55,767 nt of DNA from Syntrophaceae bacterium UBA7520 (GCA_002478265.1 DLNC01000029.1:1-55767), one strand, 5' to 3'; numbered from the stretch's first letter, positions 6,958 through 16,520 are shown. Notes: generated by a model from the letters alone, not told the origin. Made by a program: numbers and translations.

Positions 6958-8109
6958 TTGCAATTTAACCCCTGCATGAAGCATAAACTCATCCGCGATT
7001 CCGCGCGTCATTTCGCGGAAACGGAACTGGCGCCGATTGCCGCGGAAATCGACAAAAACGCAACCTTTCCCGTCGCCGTCATCGAAAAAATGAAGAAACT
7101 CAATTATTTCGGCCTGCAGGCGCCGAAGGAATTCGGCGGCGCGGCGCTGGACTCGGTAAGCGCGGCCATTGTGGTGGAAGAACTTTCCCGCGTGTGCGCG
7201 GCAGTGGGCCTTTGCGTGACGGTGCACAATGGCGTGGCTGTTTTCCCATTCCTGCAGTTTGGCAACAAGGAACAAAATGAAAAATATCTGCCCAGGCTCG
7301 CGCGCGGCGAAATGATCGGCGCGTTCAGCCTGACGGAGGCCAATGCTGGCTCCGATGCCGGTTCCGTGGAAACCACGGCGGTGAAAGAAGGCGGCGATTA
7401 TGTATTAAACGGCACGAAAATTTTTGTCACCAACGGCGGCGTTTGCGATCTGGCGCTGATTTTCGCTCTGACCAATACCGACCGTCAGCAGCTGCAAAGT
7501 TCCGTTTTTATCGTGGAGAGTTCCTACGAAGGATTTTTGCGCGGCGAACTCGAGGATCTTTGCGGCATGCGCGCCAATCCTGTGTCCTCGCTGTTTCTGG
7601 AAAACTGCCGCGTGCCGGAAGAAAATATCCTGGGCAAGTTGGGCATGGGGATGAAAATCGGCATGACCACGCTCGATAACGGCCGTATCGGCGTGGCGGC
7701 GCAGGCTTTGGGCATCGCCCAGGGCGCATTTGAAGCGGCGGTTAAATACGCCAAGGAAAGACAGCAGTTCAAAAAGCCTATTGCCTCGCTCCAGACCATC
7801 CAAAATTATATCGCCGATATGGCTACCGAACAAGCGGCGGCGCGCCTGCTTTTATACCGCGCCTGTGAGCTCAAAGACGCGGGGCAGCCCTACGGTTGCG
7901 AAGCGGCGATGGCCAAACTTTATTGCAGCACGGTTGCTTCAAAAACAACATCGCTGGCCGTGCAGATTCACGGCGGTTACGGTTACAGCAAGGAGTATGA
8001 CGTGGAAAGGTATTTCCGCGATGCCAAGGTAACGGAGATTTACGAAGGCACCAGCGAAATTCAGCGCATGGTCATTGCGCGCGCGGTGCTGGCAAAACTG
8101 ACATTGTAG
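6958..8109 (+). CDS. Acyl-CoA dehydrogenase
   Basis: The 383-residue flavoenzyme of the acyl-CoA dehydrogenase family oxidises an acyl-CoA to its 2,3-enoyl-CoA and passes electrons to ETF. Family signatures are all present: FSLTEANAGSDAGS near residue 122, the TTLDNGRIGVAAQALGIAQG helix region, the IHGGYGYSKEYDVERYFRD motif, and the presumed catalytic Glu at about residue 363 in YEGTSEIQR. The start is probably the TTG at 6958, since GGAG lies eight bases upstream and the family N-terminus (MQF...HKLIRDSARHFAE) begins there. The etfB gene follows after six bases. Substrate is unknown. Confidence 0.93.
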   Translation: MQFNPCMKHKLIRDSARHFAETELAPIAAEIDKNATFPVAVIEKMKKLNYFGLQAPKEFGGAALDSVSAAIVVEELSRVCAAVGLCVTVHNGVAVFPFLQFGNKEQNEKYLPRLARGEMIGAFSLTEANAGSDAGSVETTAVKEGGDYVLNGTKIFVTNGGVCDLALIFALTNTDRQQLQSSVFIVESSYEGFLRGELEDLCGMRANPVSSLFLENCRVPEENILGKLGMGMKIGMTTLDNGRIGVAAQALGIAQGAFEAAVKYAKERQQFKKPIASLQTIQNYIADMATEQAAARLLLYRACELKDAGQPYGCEAAMAKLYCSTVASKTTSLAVQIHGGYGYSKEYDVERYFRDAKVTEIYEGTSEIQRMVIARAVLAKLTL

Positions 8110-8115
8110 GATTTC

Positions 8116-8952
8116 ATGCTAAAACTGGTCGTCTGCATAAAACAGGTTCCCATGGTGACGGAACTTCCCTGGGATGAAAAAACCGGCACGCTCAGGCGCG
8201 ATCTCGCGCCGGGCATGATGAACCCCGCCTGCAAACACGCGTTGGAGGCGGCGCTGCAAATTAAAGAGAAATATTCCGCTCATATTACGGTAATTACCAT
8301 GGGTCCGCCCACGGCCAAAGAAGTGCTTTATGAGGCGCTGGCCATGGGCGCGGATGGCACTCTTCTGATTTGCGATAAAATATTGGCCGGCTCCGACACC
8401 TACATGACATCCTGGATTCTCGCGCAGGCGATAAGAAAACATTGCGCAAATGTTGATTTGATTCTGTGCGGCGCGTTTACCGCTGACAGCGAAACGGCGC
8501 AGGTTGGCCCGCAGCTTGCGGAAAGTTTGAATCTGCCCGCGGTGGCCTATGTGGAAAAAATTGAGATGAACGGCAGGATACTGCGCGTCCGGCGCATCGT
8601 GGATAATTTCCGCGAAACAATGGAAATGGAATGCCCCGCGCTCGTGACCGTTTCCATAGAAAATTATCTGCCGCGCTACGTGGGTCTGGGCGGTCTGCAG
8701 AGCGCCTTTGGCGAAAATCAGATTCAGGTTATTGATGCCACGGCTCTGGGTATTGCTGCCGCGGATGTGAAGAAGCAAGGTTCGCGCACGAAAGTCCGCC
8801 GGGTATTTTTACGCAAGACGCAAAAAGAAAATGAATATTTCACCGGCGTCGCGGTGAATGTGGTCAATGAATTTCTCAACAAGTACGAAAGAAAAATCAG
8901 CACGGTAATCGGCAAATCGATTGAAGGGAAAGAACGCACGCGTGGAAAATAA
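8116..8952 (+). CDS. etfB: Electron transfer flavoprotein, beta subunit
   Basis: This 278-residue ETF beta subunit begins with the typical KLVVCIKQVPMV and has the SDTYMTSWILAQAI and FTADSETAQVGPQLAE segments, then the ETF beta signature near residue 160 (VRRIVDNFRETMEMECPAL). With the alpha subunit it takes electrons from acyl-CoA dehydrogenase and passes them onward. The gene lies between the dehydrogenase gene and etfA, six bases after the first and overlapping the second by 11 bases, so the three are almost certainly co-transcribed. The C-terminus is somewhat longer than usual (about 20 residues). Whether the pair bifurcates electrons cannot be told from these features alone. Confidence 0.93.
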   Translation: MLKLVVCIKQVPMVTELPWDEKTGTLRRDLAPGMMNPACKHALEAALQIKEKYSAHITVITMGPPTAKEVLYEALAMGADGTLLICDKILAGSDTYMTSWILAQAIRKHCANVDLILCGAFTADSETAQVGPQLAESLNLPAVAYVEKIEMNGRILRVRRIVDNFRETMEMECPALVTVSIENYLPRYVGLGGLQSAFGENQIQVIDATALGIAAADVKKQGSRTKVRRVFLRKTQKENEYFTGVAVNVVNEFLNKYERKISTVIGKSIEGKERTRGK

Positions 8953-9943
8953 AAAGAAAAGCATCTGGGTGTTCGGCGATTACCGCAACTATTATCAGAA
9001 TCGGGTAACGCTGCAGCTTATATCCAAGGCGATGGATCTGGCCAAAGCCATCGACGCGGAAGTGTGCGCGCTCGTCTTCGGCCATGAAATTGACGAATGG
9101 ATCATGGAATACACGGCGCACGGCGCGGATAGAATTCTAGCCATCGATGATCCCGCGCTCAAAAGCTACAGCACCGAGCAATATCTGGCGATTATGGAAG
9201 CTCTCGTTAAGGAACGGGATCCGGAAATTATTTTAATCGGCGCGACGGATTTCGGGCGGGAATTTGCCCCGCGCCTGGCCAAGCGCCTGCAAACCGGTTT
9301 GTCTGCCGACTGCGTTGGTTTGGAAATTACCCCGGAAGGATTGCTTGTGCAGATCGCGCCTTCTTTCGGCGGAAATATGCTGGCGGAAATCGTCACCGAA
9401 CATCACCGCCCACAGATGGCGACAGTCCGCCCCGGCACGTTCAAGGAAATCCCCCACGACAACAGCCGTAAGGCGCAGGTGGAGAGGCTGCCGCTGATGA
9501 AAGGATTGCCCGCACCGCGCGTGCGGCTTATCGAATATGAACGTTGCGCGGAAAAGGAGCATTCCATTGAAAACGCGCAGGTGATTGTCTGCGGCGGCCG
9601 CGGCATGGGCAATAAAAATAATTTTGCCAAGCTGCACGAGCTGGCCAGAATTTTAGGCGGCGGCGTGGGCGCGACGCGTCCCGTGGTTTACGCGGGCTGG
9701 GCGGATCACGACGCGCTGGTCGGCCAGGCGGGGAAACACATCAAGCCAAAAATTCTTTTTTCCTTCGGCATCAGCGGCGCGATTCAGCACACGGCCGGAT
9801 TGGGCGAGGCGGATTTTATCGTCGCCATAAATAAAAACCCGCAGGCCACAATGATGAAAATGGCCGATGTCGCCATGGTGGCCGACGCGGGCGATGTCCT
9901 TAATTCGCTGATTAAAGAACTCAAAAAACGCATCCGGGAATAG
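8942..9943 (+). CDS. etfA: Electron transfer flavoprotein, alpha subunit
   Basis: About 334 residues. The C-terminal FAD-binding domain is clear: RGMGNKNNFAKLHELARILGGGVGATRPVV (given here in part: GGGVGATRPVV), then YAGWADHDALVGQAGK, LFSFGISGAIQHTAG and FIVAINKNPQATMMKMADV, all matching ETF alpha. The N-terminal domain starts with IWVFGDYRN. I prefer the GTG at 8942 (overlap of 11 bases with etfB, AAGGGA upstream) over the TTG at 8921. The protein partners EtfB to accept electrons from the neighbouring acyl-CoA dehydrogenase and hand them to a membrane or soluble acceptor. Confidence 0.92.
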   Translation: MENKKKSIWVFGDYRNYYQNRVTLQLISKAMDLAKAIDAEVCALVFGHEIDEWIMEYTAHGADRILAIDDPALKSYSTEQYLAIMEALVKERDPEIILIGATDFGREFAPRLAKRLQTGLSADCVGLEITPEGLLVQIAPSFGGNMLAEIVTEHHRPQMATVRPGTFKEIPHDNSRKAQVERLPLMKGLPAPRVRLIEYERCAEKEHSIENAQVIVCGGRGMGNKNNFAKLHELARILGGGVGATRPVVYAGWADHDALVGQAGKHIKPKILFSFGISGAIQHTAGLGEADFIVAINKNPQATMMKMADVAMVADAGDVLNSLIKELKKRIRE

Positions 9944-9955
9944 CCCGCCTGATTA

Positions 9956-10612
9956 TCAGGGTATCAGAGGCCTGTCAAAGCTCTTATTCAGCGCGCCGTT
10001 TTTTTCCATCTGCGCGTCCCATAAACCCTGATTGATAAAAGGAATGATCTGGAGCATATTTTCCGCTTTCAAATTTTCCGGATGAGCCAGTTTTTTAAGA
10101 AGCGTTTCGTCGAAGATGCCCGTCTTCCCGAAATGAAGACCGATAGCCTGGAAAGCCAGGTAGTATTTGGCCGTGAGAAAATCAGGCTGAACATCAAGCC
10201 CTTCACAGCCGCCTTTCAGGATGCAACCCAGAGGGCGGCAGCCGAGACGGCGGGTAAGTTTTGCGCAATACCTTTCCACAAAGCGCAGATGCGCCGTTTC
10301 CGGAAAACCGCACTGGATAACAAACCCCAGCGCGGGCAGCTGTTTGCTGCCGCTAAGCGGCTCCAGCGCTTCGATGAATTCCTTCACGCTGCCGGGCATC
10401 GCGTCCACATAGAGGGGAAAACCGATAATCACGTTTTCGGACGAGGCGAAATTTTCCGCAAGCGCGTCAAGATTTTTTCTGTGGCGGGCCAGAAATTCCG
10501 TCTGGCAGGTATTGCCCGCTGTTTCCAAAAAACCCCTGATGAAATGCTCCATGAGCCTGCCGGTATTGCTTTTTGCCGGCCGCGGGGAACCATTAATGAA
10601 CGTCAATTGCAC
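9956..10612 (-). CDS. NAD(P)H-dependent flavodoxin-like oxidoreductase
   Basis: The protein has about 218 residues with a flavodoxin-like fold: the opening QLTFINGSPRPAKSNTGRLM is the FMN phosphate-binding loop of the NADPH-dependent FMN reductase family, followed by IIGFPLYVDAMPGSVKEFIE. The C-terminal part is less typical. The GTG at 10612 is chosen because GAGGAGG lies just upstream; a TTG at 10627 would sit on that site. The gene overlaps the 3' end of the next flavodoxin gene by 20 bases on the same strand, so the two are translationally linked. Substrate is unknown; quinone, FMN or aromatic reduction are possibilities. Confidence 0.8.
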   Translation of the reverse strand: MQLTFINGSPRPAKSNTGRLMEHFIRGFLETAGNTCQTEFLARHRKNLDALAENFASSENVIIGFPLYVDAMPGSVKEFIEALEPLSGSKQLPALGFVIQCGFPETAHLRFVERYCAKLTRRLGCRPLGCILKGGCEGLDVQPDFLTAKYYLAFQAIGLHFGKTGIFDETLLKKLAHPENLKAENMLQIIPFINQGLWDAQMEKNGALNKSFDRPLIP

Positions 10613-11144
10613 GGAGCACCTCCTCAACAGGTGACTGAGTCAAACGAACGAAACCAAGCGTTGTCCTCACGTTGATAGCTTGCCTACGAAAGATTTCCGT
10701 GGCGATGGCCATGTCTTCATCATCGGTACAGGATTCCTTTTCCAGCAGAAAAGAAATGACCGGGTATTTGTCATAGCGCTTTTTATGATGAATTTCCCCG
10801 TCCAAATCCTCCAGGTGCGGATGAATAAGAGGTAGATTTCGGTCCATGGCATTTTTCAGAAGCGAGCTCACAAAGCCCATAATCAGCGGCGAGCAGAAGA
10901 TGACATGATCCGACGCGATATAATTTTTGGCCACCTCTCTGGCGTCGTCTTTGATGCTGCATAAACCCGGTGTTTTGACCCAGCAGTCGAAACAGCCCAG
11001 ACAGGGATTGATTTTCATGTCCCGCAAAATAAGTACCTCAACATCGTGCCGGGCATTTTTTATCGCACCGGCAAGCCGCTCAATGTATTCGTCAATTTTC
11101 TTGCCCTTCCCGGGAGGGTTTCCGTTTAAAATTAAAAAATTCAT
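10593..11144 (-). CDS. Iron-sulfur flavoprotein-like NADPH-dependent FMN reductase
   Basis: The 183-residue protein starts with the FMN-binding loop NFLILNGNPPGKGKKIDEY and has the cysteine cluster CLGCFDCWVKTPGLC at about residues 48-62, followed by SIKDD. That compact motif is typical of flavodoxin-family reductases that may hold a 4Fe-4S cluster. The later SPLIMGFVSSLLKNAMDR stretch is the usual dimer helix. It leads a two-gene unit with the overlapping flavodoxin-like gene downstream. The cluster spacing C-x2-C-x2-C-x8-C differs slightly from classical ISF proteins, so cluster binding is probable but not certain. Confidence 0.85.
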   Translation of the reverse strand: MNFLILNGNPPGKGKKIDEYIERLAGAIKNARHDVEVLILRDMKINPCLGCFDCWVKTPGLCSIKDDAREVAKNYIASDHVIFCSPLIMGFVSSLLKNAMDRNLPLIHPHLEDLDGEIHHKKRYDKYPVISFLLEKESCTDDEDMAIATEIFRRQAINVRTTLGFVRLTQSPVEEVLRAIDVH

Positions 11145-11176
11145 GTTTCCCTGCTGTTTTTGATTTTTTCGAAAAA

Positions 11177-12316
11177 TTATTCCTTGATAATTTCTCTGGC
11201 GATGACAATGCGCTGAATTTCTGATGTGCCTTCGTATATTGTTGTGGCGCGCGCGTCACGGAACAGACGTTCCACTTTGTAATCTTTTGTGTACCCGTAG
11301 CCGCCGTGCACCTGCAGCGCCATGTAGGCAATAGCGTTGGCCGCTTCCGAGGCGAACAGCTTTGCCATGGAGGCTTCTTTGGTGAACTTCAGGCCTCTGT
11401 CCTTGCGGTCTGCCGCCGCCAACGTCAGCCAGGAGGCGGCTTCAATTTGCGTGGCGGCGTCAGCCAGCATGAATTGTATCGCCTGAAAAGAGTTGATGGT
11501 TTTGCCGAATTGTTTTCTTTCCCTTGTGTAGGAAATCGCTTCGTCCAAACAGGCGCGGGCGATGCCCACCGCCTGAGAGGCAATGCCGATTCTACCGCTG
11601 TCGAGCGCGAGCATGGCCACTTTGAATCCTTCGCCGGGATTGCCCAATAAATTGGCGGCGGGAATTTCACAGTCTTCAAAGATCAGCTCCACCGTGTTTG
11701 ATGCCCGCAGTCCCAGCTTGTCCTCTTTCGAGCCTATTTTAAAACCGGGCGTTCCTTTTTGCACGATAAAAGCGGATAAACCGCGGGAGCCTTTTTCCTG
11801 ACCGGTGCGGGCGATCAGATTGATCAAATCGGCCTGCTGGCCGTGGGTGATAAAAACTTTTGCGCCGTTGATGATATATTTGTCCTTTTTCAGCACGGCT
11901 GTGGTTGTCATCGAACCGGGATCTGAACCCGCGTTCGGCTCCGTCAGCGCGAAGGCTCCCAGCAGAGCGCCGGCGGCCATGCCGGTCAGCCATTTTTTCT
12001 TCTGCGCGTTAGTGCCGAACTTAAGCAGCGGTTCCGAGGAAAGATTGGCCACCGACATGGTAACGGCGCTCGACGCGCAGGCATAGGCGATTTCCTGCAG
12101 CGCCAAGCAGTAAGAAACCGCACCCGCTCCCGAGCCTCCCAAATCCGGCGGGACCATCATTCCCAGAAGCCCAAGCTCGCCCATTTTTTTTACCGCATCT
12201 ATCGGAAAGATGCCGCTTTTGTCCCACTCGGCCGCTTTCGGTTCGAGCTCTTTTCTGGCAAAATCACGGGCCATGAGCCTGATCATTTCTTGTTCGCTGG
12301 AGAGTTCAAAAGCCAT
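11177..12316 (-). CDS. Acyl-CoA dehydrogenase
   Basis: The 379-residue protein carries all acyl-CoA dehydrogenase signatures: FALTEPNAGSDPGSM, the FAD-binding LALDSGRIGIASQAVGIAR segment, VHGGYGYTKDYKVERLFRDA and YEGTSEIQR with the presumed catalytic Glu at about residue 362. It is paralogous to the dehydrogenase at 6958-8109 but clearly different in sequence, so a different chain length or branching preference is likely. An XRE-cupin regulator gene lies 11 bases upstream on the same strand and may control it. The two flavodoxin-like reductases follow 32 bases downstream. No substrate can be assigned. Confidence 0.93.
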   Translation of the reverse strand: MAFELSSEQEMIRLMARDFARKELEPKAAEWDKSGIFPIDAVKKMGELGLLGMMVPPDLGGSGAGAVSYCLALQEIAYACASSAVTMSVANLSSEPLLKFGTNAQKKKWLTGMAAGALLGAFALTEPNAGSDPGSMTTTAVLKKDKYIINGAKVFITHGQQADLINLIARTGQEKGSRGLSAFIVQKGTPGFKIGSKEDKLGLRASNTVELIFEDCEIPAANLLGNPGEGFKVAMLALDSGRIGIASQAVGIARACLDEAISYTRERKQFGKTINSFQAIQFMLADAATQIEAASWLTLAAADRKDRGLKFTKEASMAKLFASEAANAIAYMALQVHGGYGYTKDYKVERLFRDARATTIYEGTSEIQRIVIAREIIKE

Positions 12317-12327
12317 AGATGCCGCCG

Positions 12328-12864
12328 TCAGGGAACGTATAAAACCACAAGCAATTCTGTTTTTTCGCCGGAAGGATTGCTGAGCGCGTGATGCAGCGCT
12401 GAATTAAAATGTATGCATTCGCCACGTTCCAACACACTGGTATTTTTGCCCACCGTTATGGAAAGCTTGCCTTTTAAAACATAGATGAATTCTTCGCCTT
12501 CATGATGGTATTCCACGCCTTCATGAACGGTATTTGGTTCAATGGTGACGCGGTAGGCGCCCAGATGCTTGTCGGAGCCTGTTTTGGTCAACTGCGTGTA
12601 GGCGTAGGAACCGGCGCGTTTTTTCTGACTTTTGACGCGCGATGATGCCTGTTTCGTGAGGGCTTCCACGTCGACTTTGAGCGAGCGGCTTAACTGCAGG
12701 ACCAGCGCCACCGGCGGGGTTATTTTGTCTGCTTCCACTTTTTCCAGAACGTCGGCCGGATATCCGGTTTCATGCGCCAGGTCTTTTATGCTCATCTTTC
12801 TTTCTTCGCGATACGCTTTTATGCCCTGGCCGAAAGATTTTTTAGCTTCTTTGACTTTTGCCAT
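12328..12864 (-). CDS. XRE-family regulator with cupin domain
   Basis: The protein of about 178 residues has an N-terminal helix-turn-helix (residues 8-65, with KMSIKDLAHETGYPADVLEKVE) and a C-terminal cupin domain (about 105-175) containing VEYHHEGEEFIYVLKGKL. This architecture is typical of SutR/PuuR-like repressors that sense a small ligand through the cupin. Start is the ATG at 12864 rather than the TTG at 12873. The acyl-CoA dehydrogenase begins 11 bases downstream, so the regulator probably controls its own operon. The ligand is not evident. Length and domain order are normal for the family. Confidence 0.87.
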   Translation of the reverse strand: MAKVKEAKKSFGQGIKAYREERKMSIKDLAHETGYPADVLEKVEADKITPPVALVLQLSRSLKVDVEALTKQASSRVKSQKKRAGSYAYTQLTKTGSDKHLGAYRVTIEPNTVHEGVEYHHEGEEFIYVLKGKLSITVGKNTSVLERGECIHFNSALHHALSNPSGEKTELLVVLYVP

Positions 12865-13059
12865 AATGATCAACCGTATGTGTGTTGATGAGTGTCTTTA
12901 CGTCAAGGTTAACAGATTGTGACATGCCAACAAGTCTAAATAATTCTTTGAGCGGAAAGATACCTCTGTGGGTGATTATTAAAGTTTTTTAAAAGGAAAG
13001 CAACATCTTTTTTATCATGACCAGTGGTCTTCTTAAAAAATATTTCAAAAAGCTGGTTA

Positions 13060-13088
13060 TTGACTTTCGTTAATTAAGGGATGATAAA
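13060..13088 (+). promoter_or_regulatory. Candidate sigma-70 promoter of the penicillin acylase gene
   Basis: A -35 TTGACT (13060-13065), 17-base spacer and -10 GATAAA (13083-13088) lie about 50 bases before the start codon at 13137, in an otherwise AT-rich 272-base gap. The spacing is ideal. It is a pattern match only. Confidence 0.5.
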
Positions 13089-13136
13089 TCATCAAGCGTC
13101 TGTAGTTTTTCACCAGGGCGCGGAAAGGATGTAAAT

Positions 13137-15710
13137 ATGGCCAAGAAAAGAGTTACCAGTATTTTTAAAGGCGCGGTAATTGCTTTGTTCTTATTGATGT
13201 TAGTAAACATGCTAGGCGGTTGTGCTTATTACAAAATCCGCCCGCAGCCACAGGTGACAGGCGAGCTGAAAGTGGCGGGACTTAAGGAAAGAGTTGAGAT
13301 TTTGCGCGATGCCGGCGGTAAACCGCATATCTACGCGAATAATATGCGGGATCTTTTCTTCGCCCAGGGTTACGTGCAGGCACAGGACCGCTGGTGGCAG
13401 ATGGAATTTTTCCGCAAAACTTGCGGCGGGCGGATTGAGGAGCTCACCGGCAGGAAAGTGACGCTGGTAAATTCCGATATTTATTTGAGGTCTTTAGGTT
13501 TGTATAAAGTCGCCGAGCAGGAATATAACAGCTACAGCGCTCCAGAGCGTGCCGCGCTGGATGCTTTTGCCGCGGGGGTAAACGCTTATATTGCCGGCCG
13601 CAGTCCTCAGCAGCTTTCCTTTAACTATTCGATTCTTGGCCTTACCGGGGTCAAATTCAAAGTAGAGCCCTGGTCGCCGCTGGACACGCTGGTCTTTTCC
13701 AAGCTGATGGCCTGGGACCTTGGCCTTTCGCGCGATTTGGAAATCACCCGCGCCAGGCTCTATGCGAAACTCGGTCCAAAAATGGCGGAGCATTGGCTGG
13801 TACCGCCCTGGCCGCACGGTCTTAAACCAACGACTTTGCTGGAAGAGGATATTAAGGCAATGTATCCGGCCGCTTTAGCTTTCTCGTCCGAGCCGCGAGA
13901 ACAAGTAACTGCCGGGGTTACTCAAATTTATGATGATCTAGCCGCAGATCTTTCCCACATCATGGGCCAGACCGAAGGCATCGGCACCAATTCCTGGGTG
14001 GCTACCGGTTCTATGACTAGTCATGGCAAAGCGCTTCTGGCCAATGATCCGCACCTGGGCATCCAGCAACCTTCCATATGGTATGAAATCGCCCTGCATT
14101 GTCCGGACGACGGCACCGGCCGGCCGTTTGACGTAACCGGTTTTACCTTTGCCCTTTCTCCCGGTGTGGTCGCGGGCCATAATAACGATATCGCCTGGGG
14201 AAACTCGAACGTTTACCCTGATGTGAACGATCTTTATCAAATCAAAGTCAATTCGGCTAATCCGCTGCAATATGAGTGGAACGGGAAATGGCGCGATATG
14301 ACTGTTCGTGAAGAGACGATCCGATTCGGCGAGGAGAAACCATCTCTCAATATCAAAGTCAGGATAACCCACCTGGGGCCAATCATTAATGAAAACAGGA
14401 TAGATCCCCAGACGGGCGAACAGGCAGGATTTAACAATAAAGATCCGCTCGCCCTGCGCTGGACCGGCTTGCAGCCAAGCACCATCACGCTGGCCATTTT
14501 GAAGCTCAACCGCGCCAGAAACTGGAATGACTTTATCGGCGCGCTCAAATATTGGGATACTCCTTCGCAAAACATCGTCTATGCCGACCGTAAAGGCAAC
14601 ATCGGCTTGCAGATGCCGGGGAAGATTCCCGTCCGCGCGAAAAACCACACCGGCCAGGTGCCCGTGCCCGGCTGGACAGACAAATTCGAATGGAAGGGTT
14701 ATGTTCCTTATGAGCTGATGCCGCGTCTGTATAACCCGGCGCGAAAATATATTGTGGCTTCCAATCAGGAAATAGCGCCTCCGCGGTACTTCGCCATGCT
14801 CGACAGAAAGCTGGGGCCGAATGTCAACGCGCACTTTGGTTCCAAGTATAACAAATGGGTTTACGGATACCGTTCACAGCGCACCTGTGATCTTATGCAG
14901 CAGCTGGCGCCGCACAGCGTGGCCACGTATCAGGCGATACAAGGTGATAATTTGAGTATTCCGGCACAGGAGATTATGCCCGCGCTGACCAACCTGCAGT
15001 TCGCCGACGCGGAACTGGCCGCTGCCCGCGACTGGCTTATGAAGTGGGACGCCGTTTGCGGAGAGGGCAGCCCGCACGCCGTGTTGTTCAATTTTTTTGT
15101 CATGAAATTAATGCAGAACACTTTTCAAAATAAAATAGGAGATATAGGAAAGGCCGATGGCATTGATAAGGAGTTGTGGGCAATAACCCTCCTTTTGCAA
15201 AATCCCAACGACCCCTGGTGGGATGACCCCGCAACACCGGACAAGAAAGAAACACGCGACGAAATATTGATTAAATCATTCGCCGAAGCTTACGCGGCGG
15301 CCAAGGCAGCTCAGGGCAATGACCGCGACAAATGGAATTGGGGCAGGCTTCATACCGCCACGTTTGTCAGCAATCCGTTGGGTGCCAGCCGCGTCAAACT
15401 TCTCGAAGGACTGGTCAACCGTGGTCCCGTGCCCACCTCCGGCTCCACCGAGACGGTCAACAACAATATCTGGTACGCGAGCAAGGGGAATTTCGGTGTG
15501 GGGCTGATACCTTCCATGCGCATGATTGTCGATCTGGCTGATTTTGACCAAAGCGTGAAAATAAATTCGACCGGTGTCAGCGGCCATCCGGGCAGCAAGT
15601 GGTATGAAGATCAAATGGCGCCCTGGGCCAAAGTCGAATACCGGCCGATGCTATGGAGCCGTGAAAAAGTAGAGGCGGCTGCCATGTATAAACTGTATCT
15701 TAATCCGTAA
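13137..15710 (+). CDS. Penicillin acylase family (S45) lipoprotein
   Basis: The 857-residue precursor belongs to the Ntn-hydrolase S45 family, which hydrolyses amides such as penicillins, N-acyl homoserine lactones or other N-acyl amines. Residues 1-28 form a lipoprotein signal with lipobox LGGC (Cys 29), so the enzyme is probably membrane-attached and outside the cytoplasm. The predicted autocleavage site and N-terminal serine nucleophile is Ser 286 in GTNSW. The following ATGSMTSHGKALLANDPHL is strongly conserved in the family. Upstream of it lies the alpha subunit with YVQAQDRWWQMEFFRK. The gene stands alone, with a promoter before it and a terminator after it. Confidence 0.92.
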   Translation: MAKKRVTSIFKGAVIALFLLMLVNMLGGCAYYKIRPQPQVTGELKVAGLKERVEILRDAGGKPHIYANNMRDLFFAQGYVQAQDRWWQMEFFRKTCGGRIEELTGRKVTLVNSDIYLRSLGLYKVAEQEYNSYSAPERAALDAFAAGVNAYIAGRSPQQLSFNYSILGLTGVKFKVEPWSPLDTLVFSKLMAWDLGLSRDLEITRARLYAKLGPKMAEHWLVPPWPHGLKPTTLLEEDIKAMYPAALAFSSEPREQVTAGVTQIYDDLAADLSHIMGQTEGIGTNSWVATGSMTSHGKALLANDPHLGIQQPSIWYEIALHCPDDGTGRPFDVTGFTFALSPGVVAGHNNDIAWGNSNVYPDVNDLYQIKVNSANPLQYEWNGKWRDMTVREETIRFGEEKPSLNIKVRITHLGPIINENRIDPQTGEQAGFNNKDPLALRWTGLQPSTITLAILKLNRARNWNDFIGALKYWDTPSQNIVYADRKGNIGLQMPGKIPVRAKNHTGQVPVPGWTDKFEWKGYVPYELMPRLYNPARKYIVASNQEIAPPRYFAMLDRKLGPNVNAHFGSKYNKWVYGYRSQRTCDLMQQLAPHSVATYQAIQGDNLSIPAQEIMPALTNLQFADAELAAARDWLMKWDAVCGEGSPHAVLFNFFVMKLMQNTFQNKIGDIGKADGIDKELWAITLLLQNPNDPWWDDPATPDKKETRDEILIKSFAEAYAAAKAAQGNDRDKWNWGRLHTATFVSNPLGASRVKLLEGLVNRGPVPTSGSTETVNNNIWYASKGNFGVGLIPSMRMIVDLADFDQSVKINSTGVSGHPGSKWYEDQMAPWAKVEYRPMLWSREKVEAAAMYKLYLNP

Positions 15711-15736
15711 TACGTTTTAAACAAGGTGTTGCTTTG

Positions 15737-15767
15737 AGCCCTGCCTCTTTCAGAGGCGGGGCTTTTT
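15737..15767 (+). terminator. Rho-independent terminator after penicillin acylase gene
   Basis: An 11-bp stem, agccctgcctc (15737-15747) with gaggcggggct (15753-15763), contains one G-T wobble and a 5-base loop. It is followed by TTTT. It lies 27 bases after the stop at 15710. Confidence 0.85.
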
Positions 15768-15806
15768 CCCTTGCATTTTGCTGAATATCCAACTATTAAT
15801 TAACGC

Positions 15807-16466
15807 ATGAAAAACGAAAAAGAAATCTCCTATATGCCCTTCATGGTGGTCTATGTGTCGGCGGCCGTGATTTTCATGATAGTCAAAATCTTTGTGCCCG
15901 ACTTTACGGCCAGCTTTGTGATAAAAGTAATTCCGGCGCTGACTCTGGCCGCGGCAATATGCTTCACCGGCCGGTTGGCGCTTTCTCAGAAAATCGCCAT
16001 GCTGGCGGGGGCGCTGTTTTGCGGCGCCGGCGACGTGATTCTTGATATCGACAGGGTAAGATTATTTGTTCCCGGGCTTGCCGCGTTTCTTCTCGGTCAT
16101 GTCGGCTTTATTATCTTGTTCTGGATGCGGCGAGTTTCAAAAAGTCCCCGCCGTATATGGATAATACCCGTGTTGCTTTTTTCGCTGGCCATGGCTTTTG
16201 TGCTAGTTCCCAAACTGGGTTCGCTGCTTGTGCCGGTTATGTTATACCTTGTTGTTATTACTCTGATGACCATGCTGGCTATCGTGGCTGATGTTCGTCC
16301 CCTCGCCGCCGTAGGGGCATTTGTTTTTATGCTTTCCGACGCGATGATAGCTCTGGCCAAATTTGTTTTTAACGGACACCCATCTCCTTTGTTCACCATT
16401 CCTGTCTACTTTACAGGTCTTTTTCTGCTGGGTTTTGGAATACTGCTTTCTGTGCGGTCGAAGTGA
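15807..16466 (+). CDS. YhhN/TMEM86-like membrane protein
   Basis: This 219-residue protein has about eight hydrophobic helices and matches the YhhN family, whose animal relatives (TMEM86) are lysoplasmalogenases. Supporting motifs are GAGDVILDIDR (about 74-84), the GHVGFIILFW helix and GAFVFMLSDAMIALAKF near residue 172; the two aspartates are the likely catalytic or metal residues. If active it would cleave vinyl-ether lysolipids; this is an inference, although plasmalogens are known in some anaerobic deltaproteobacteria. The gene stands alone between a terminator and a convergent gene. Confidence 0.82.
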   Translation: MKNEKEISYMPFMVVYVSAAVIFMIVKIFVPDFTASFVIKVIPALTLAAAICFTGRLALSQKIAMLAGALFCGAGDVILDIDRVRLFVPGLAAFLLGHVGFIILFWMRRVSKSPRRIWIIPVLLFSLAMAFVLVPKLGSLLVPVMLYLVVITLMTMLAIVADVRPLAAVGAFVFMLSDAMIALAKFVFNGHPSPLFTIPVYFTGLFLLGFGILLSVRSK

Positions 16467-16520
16467 TTGCCGTGGGGCTTGCGGTAAAAGTTGCAGCAAA
16501 AATTTTTTACAGAAATTTAT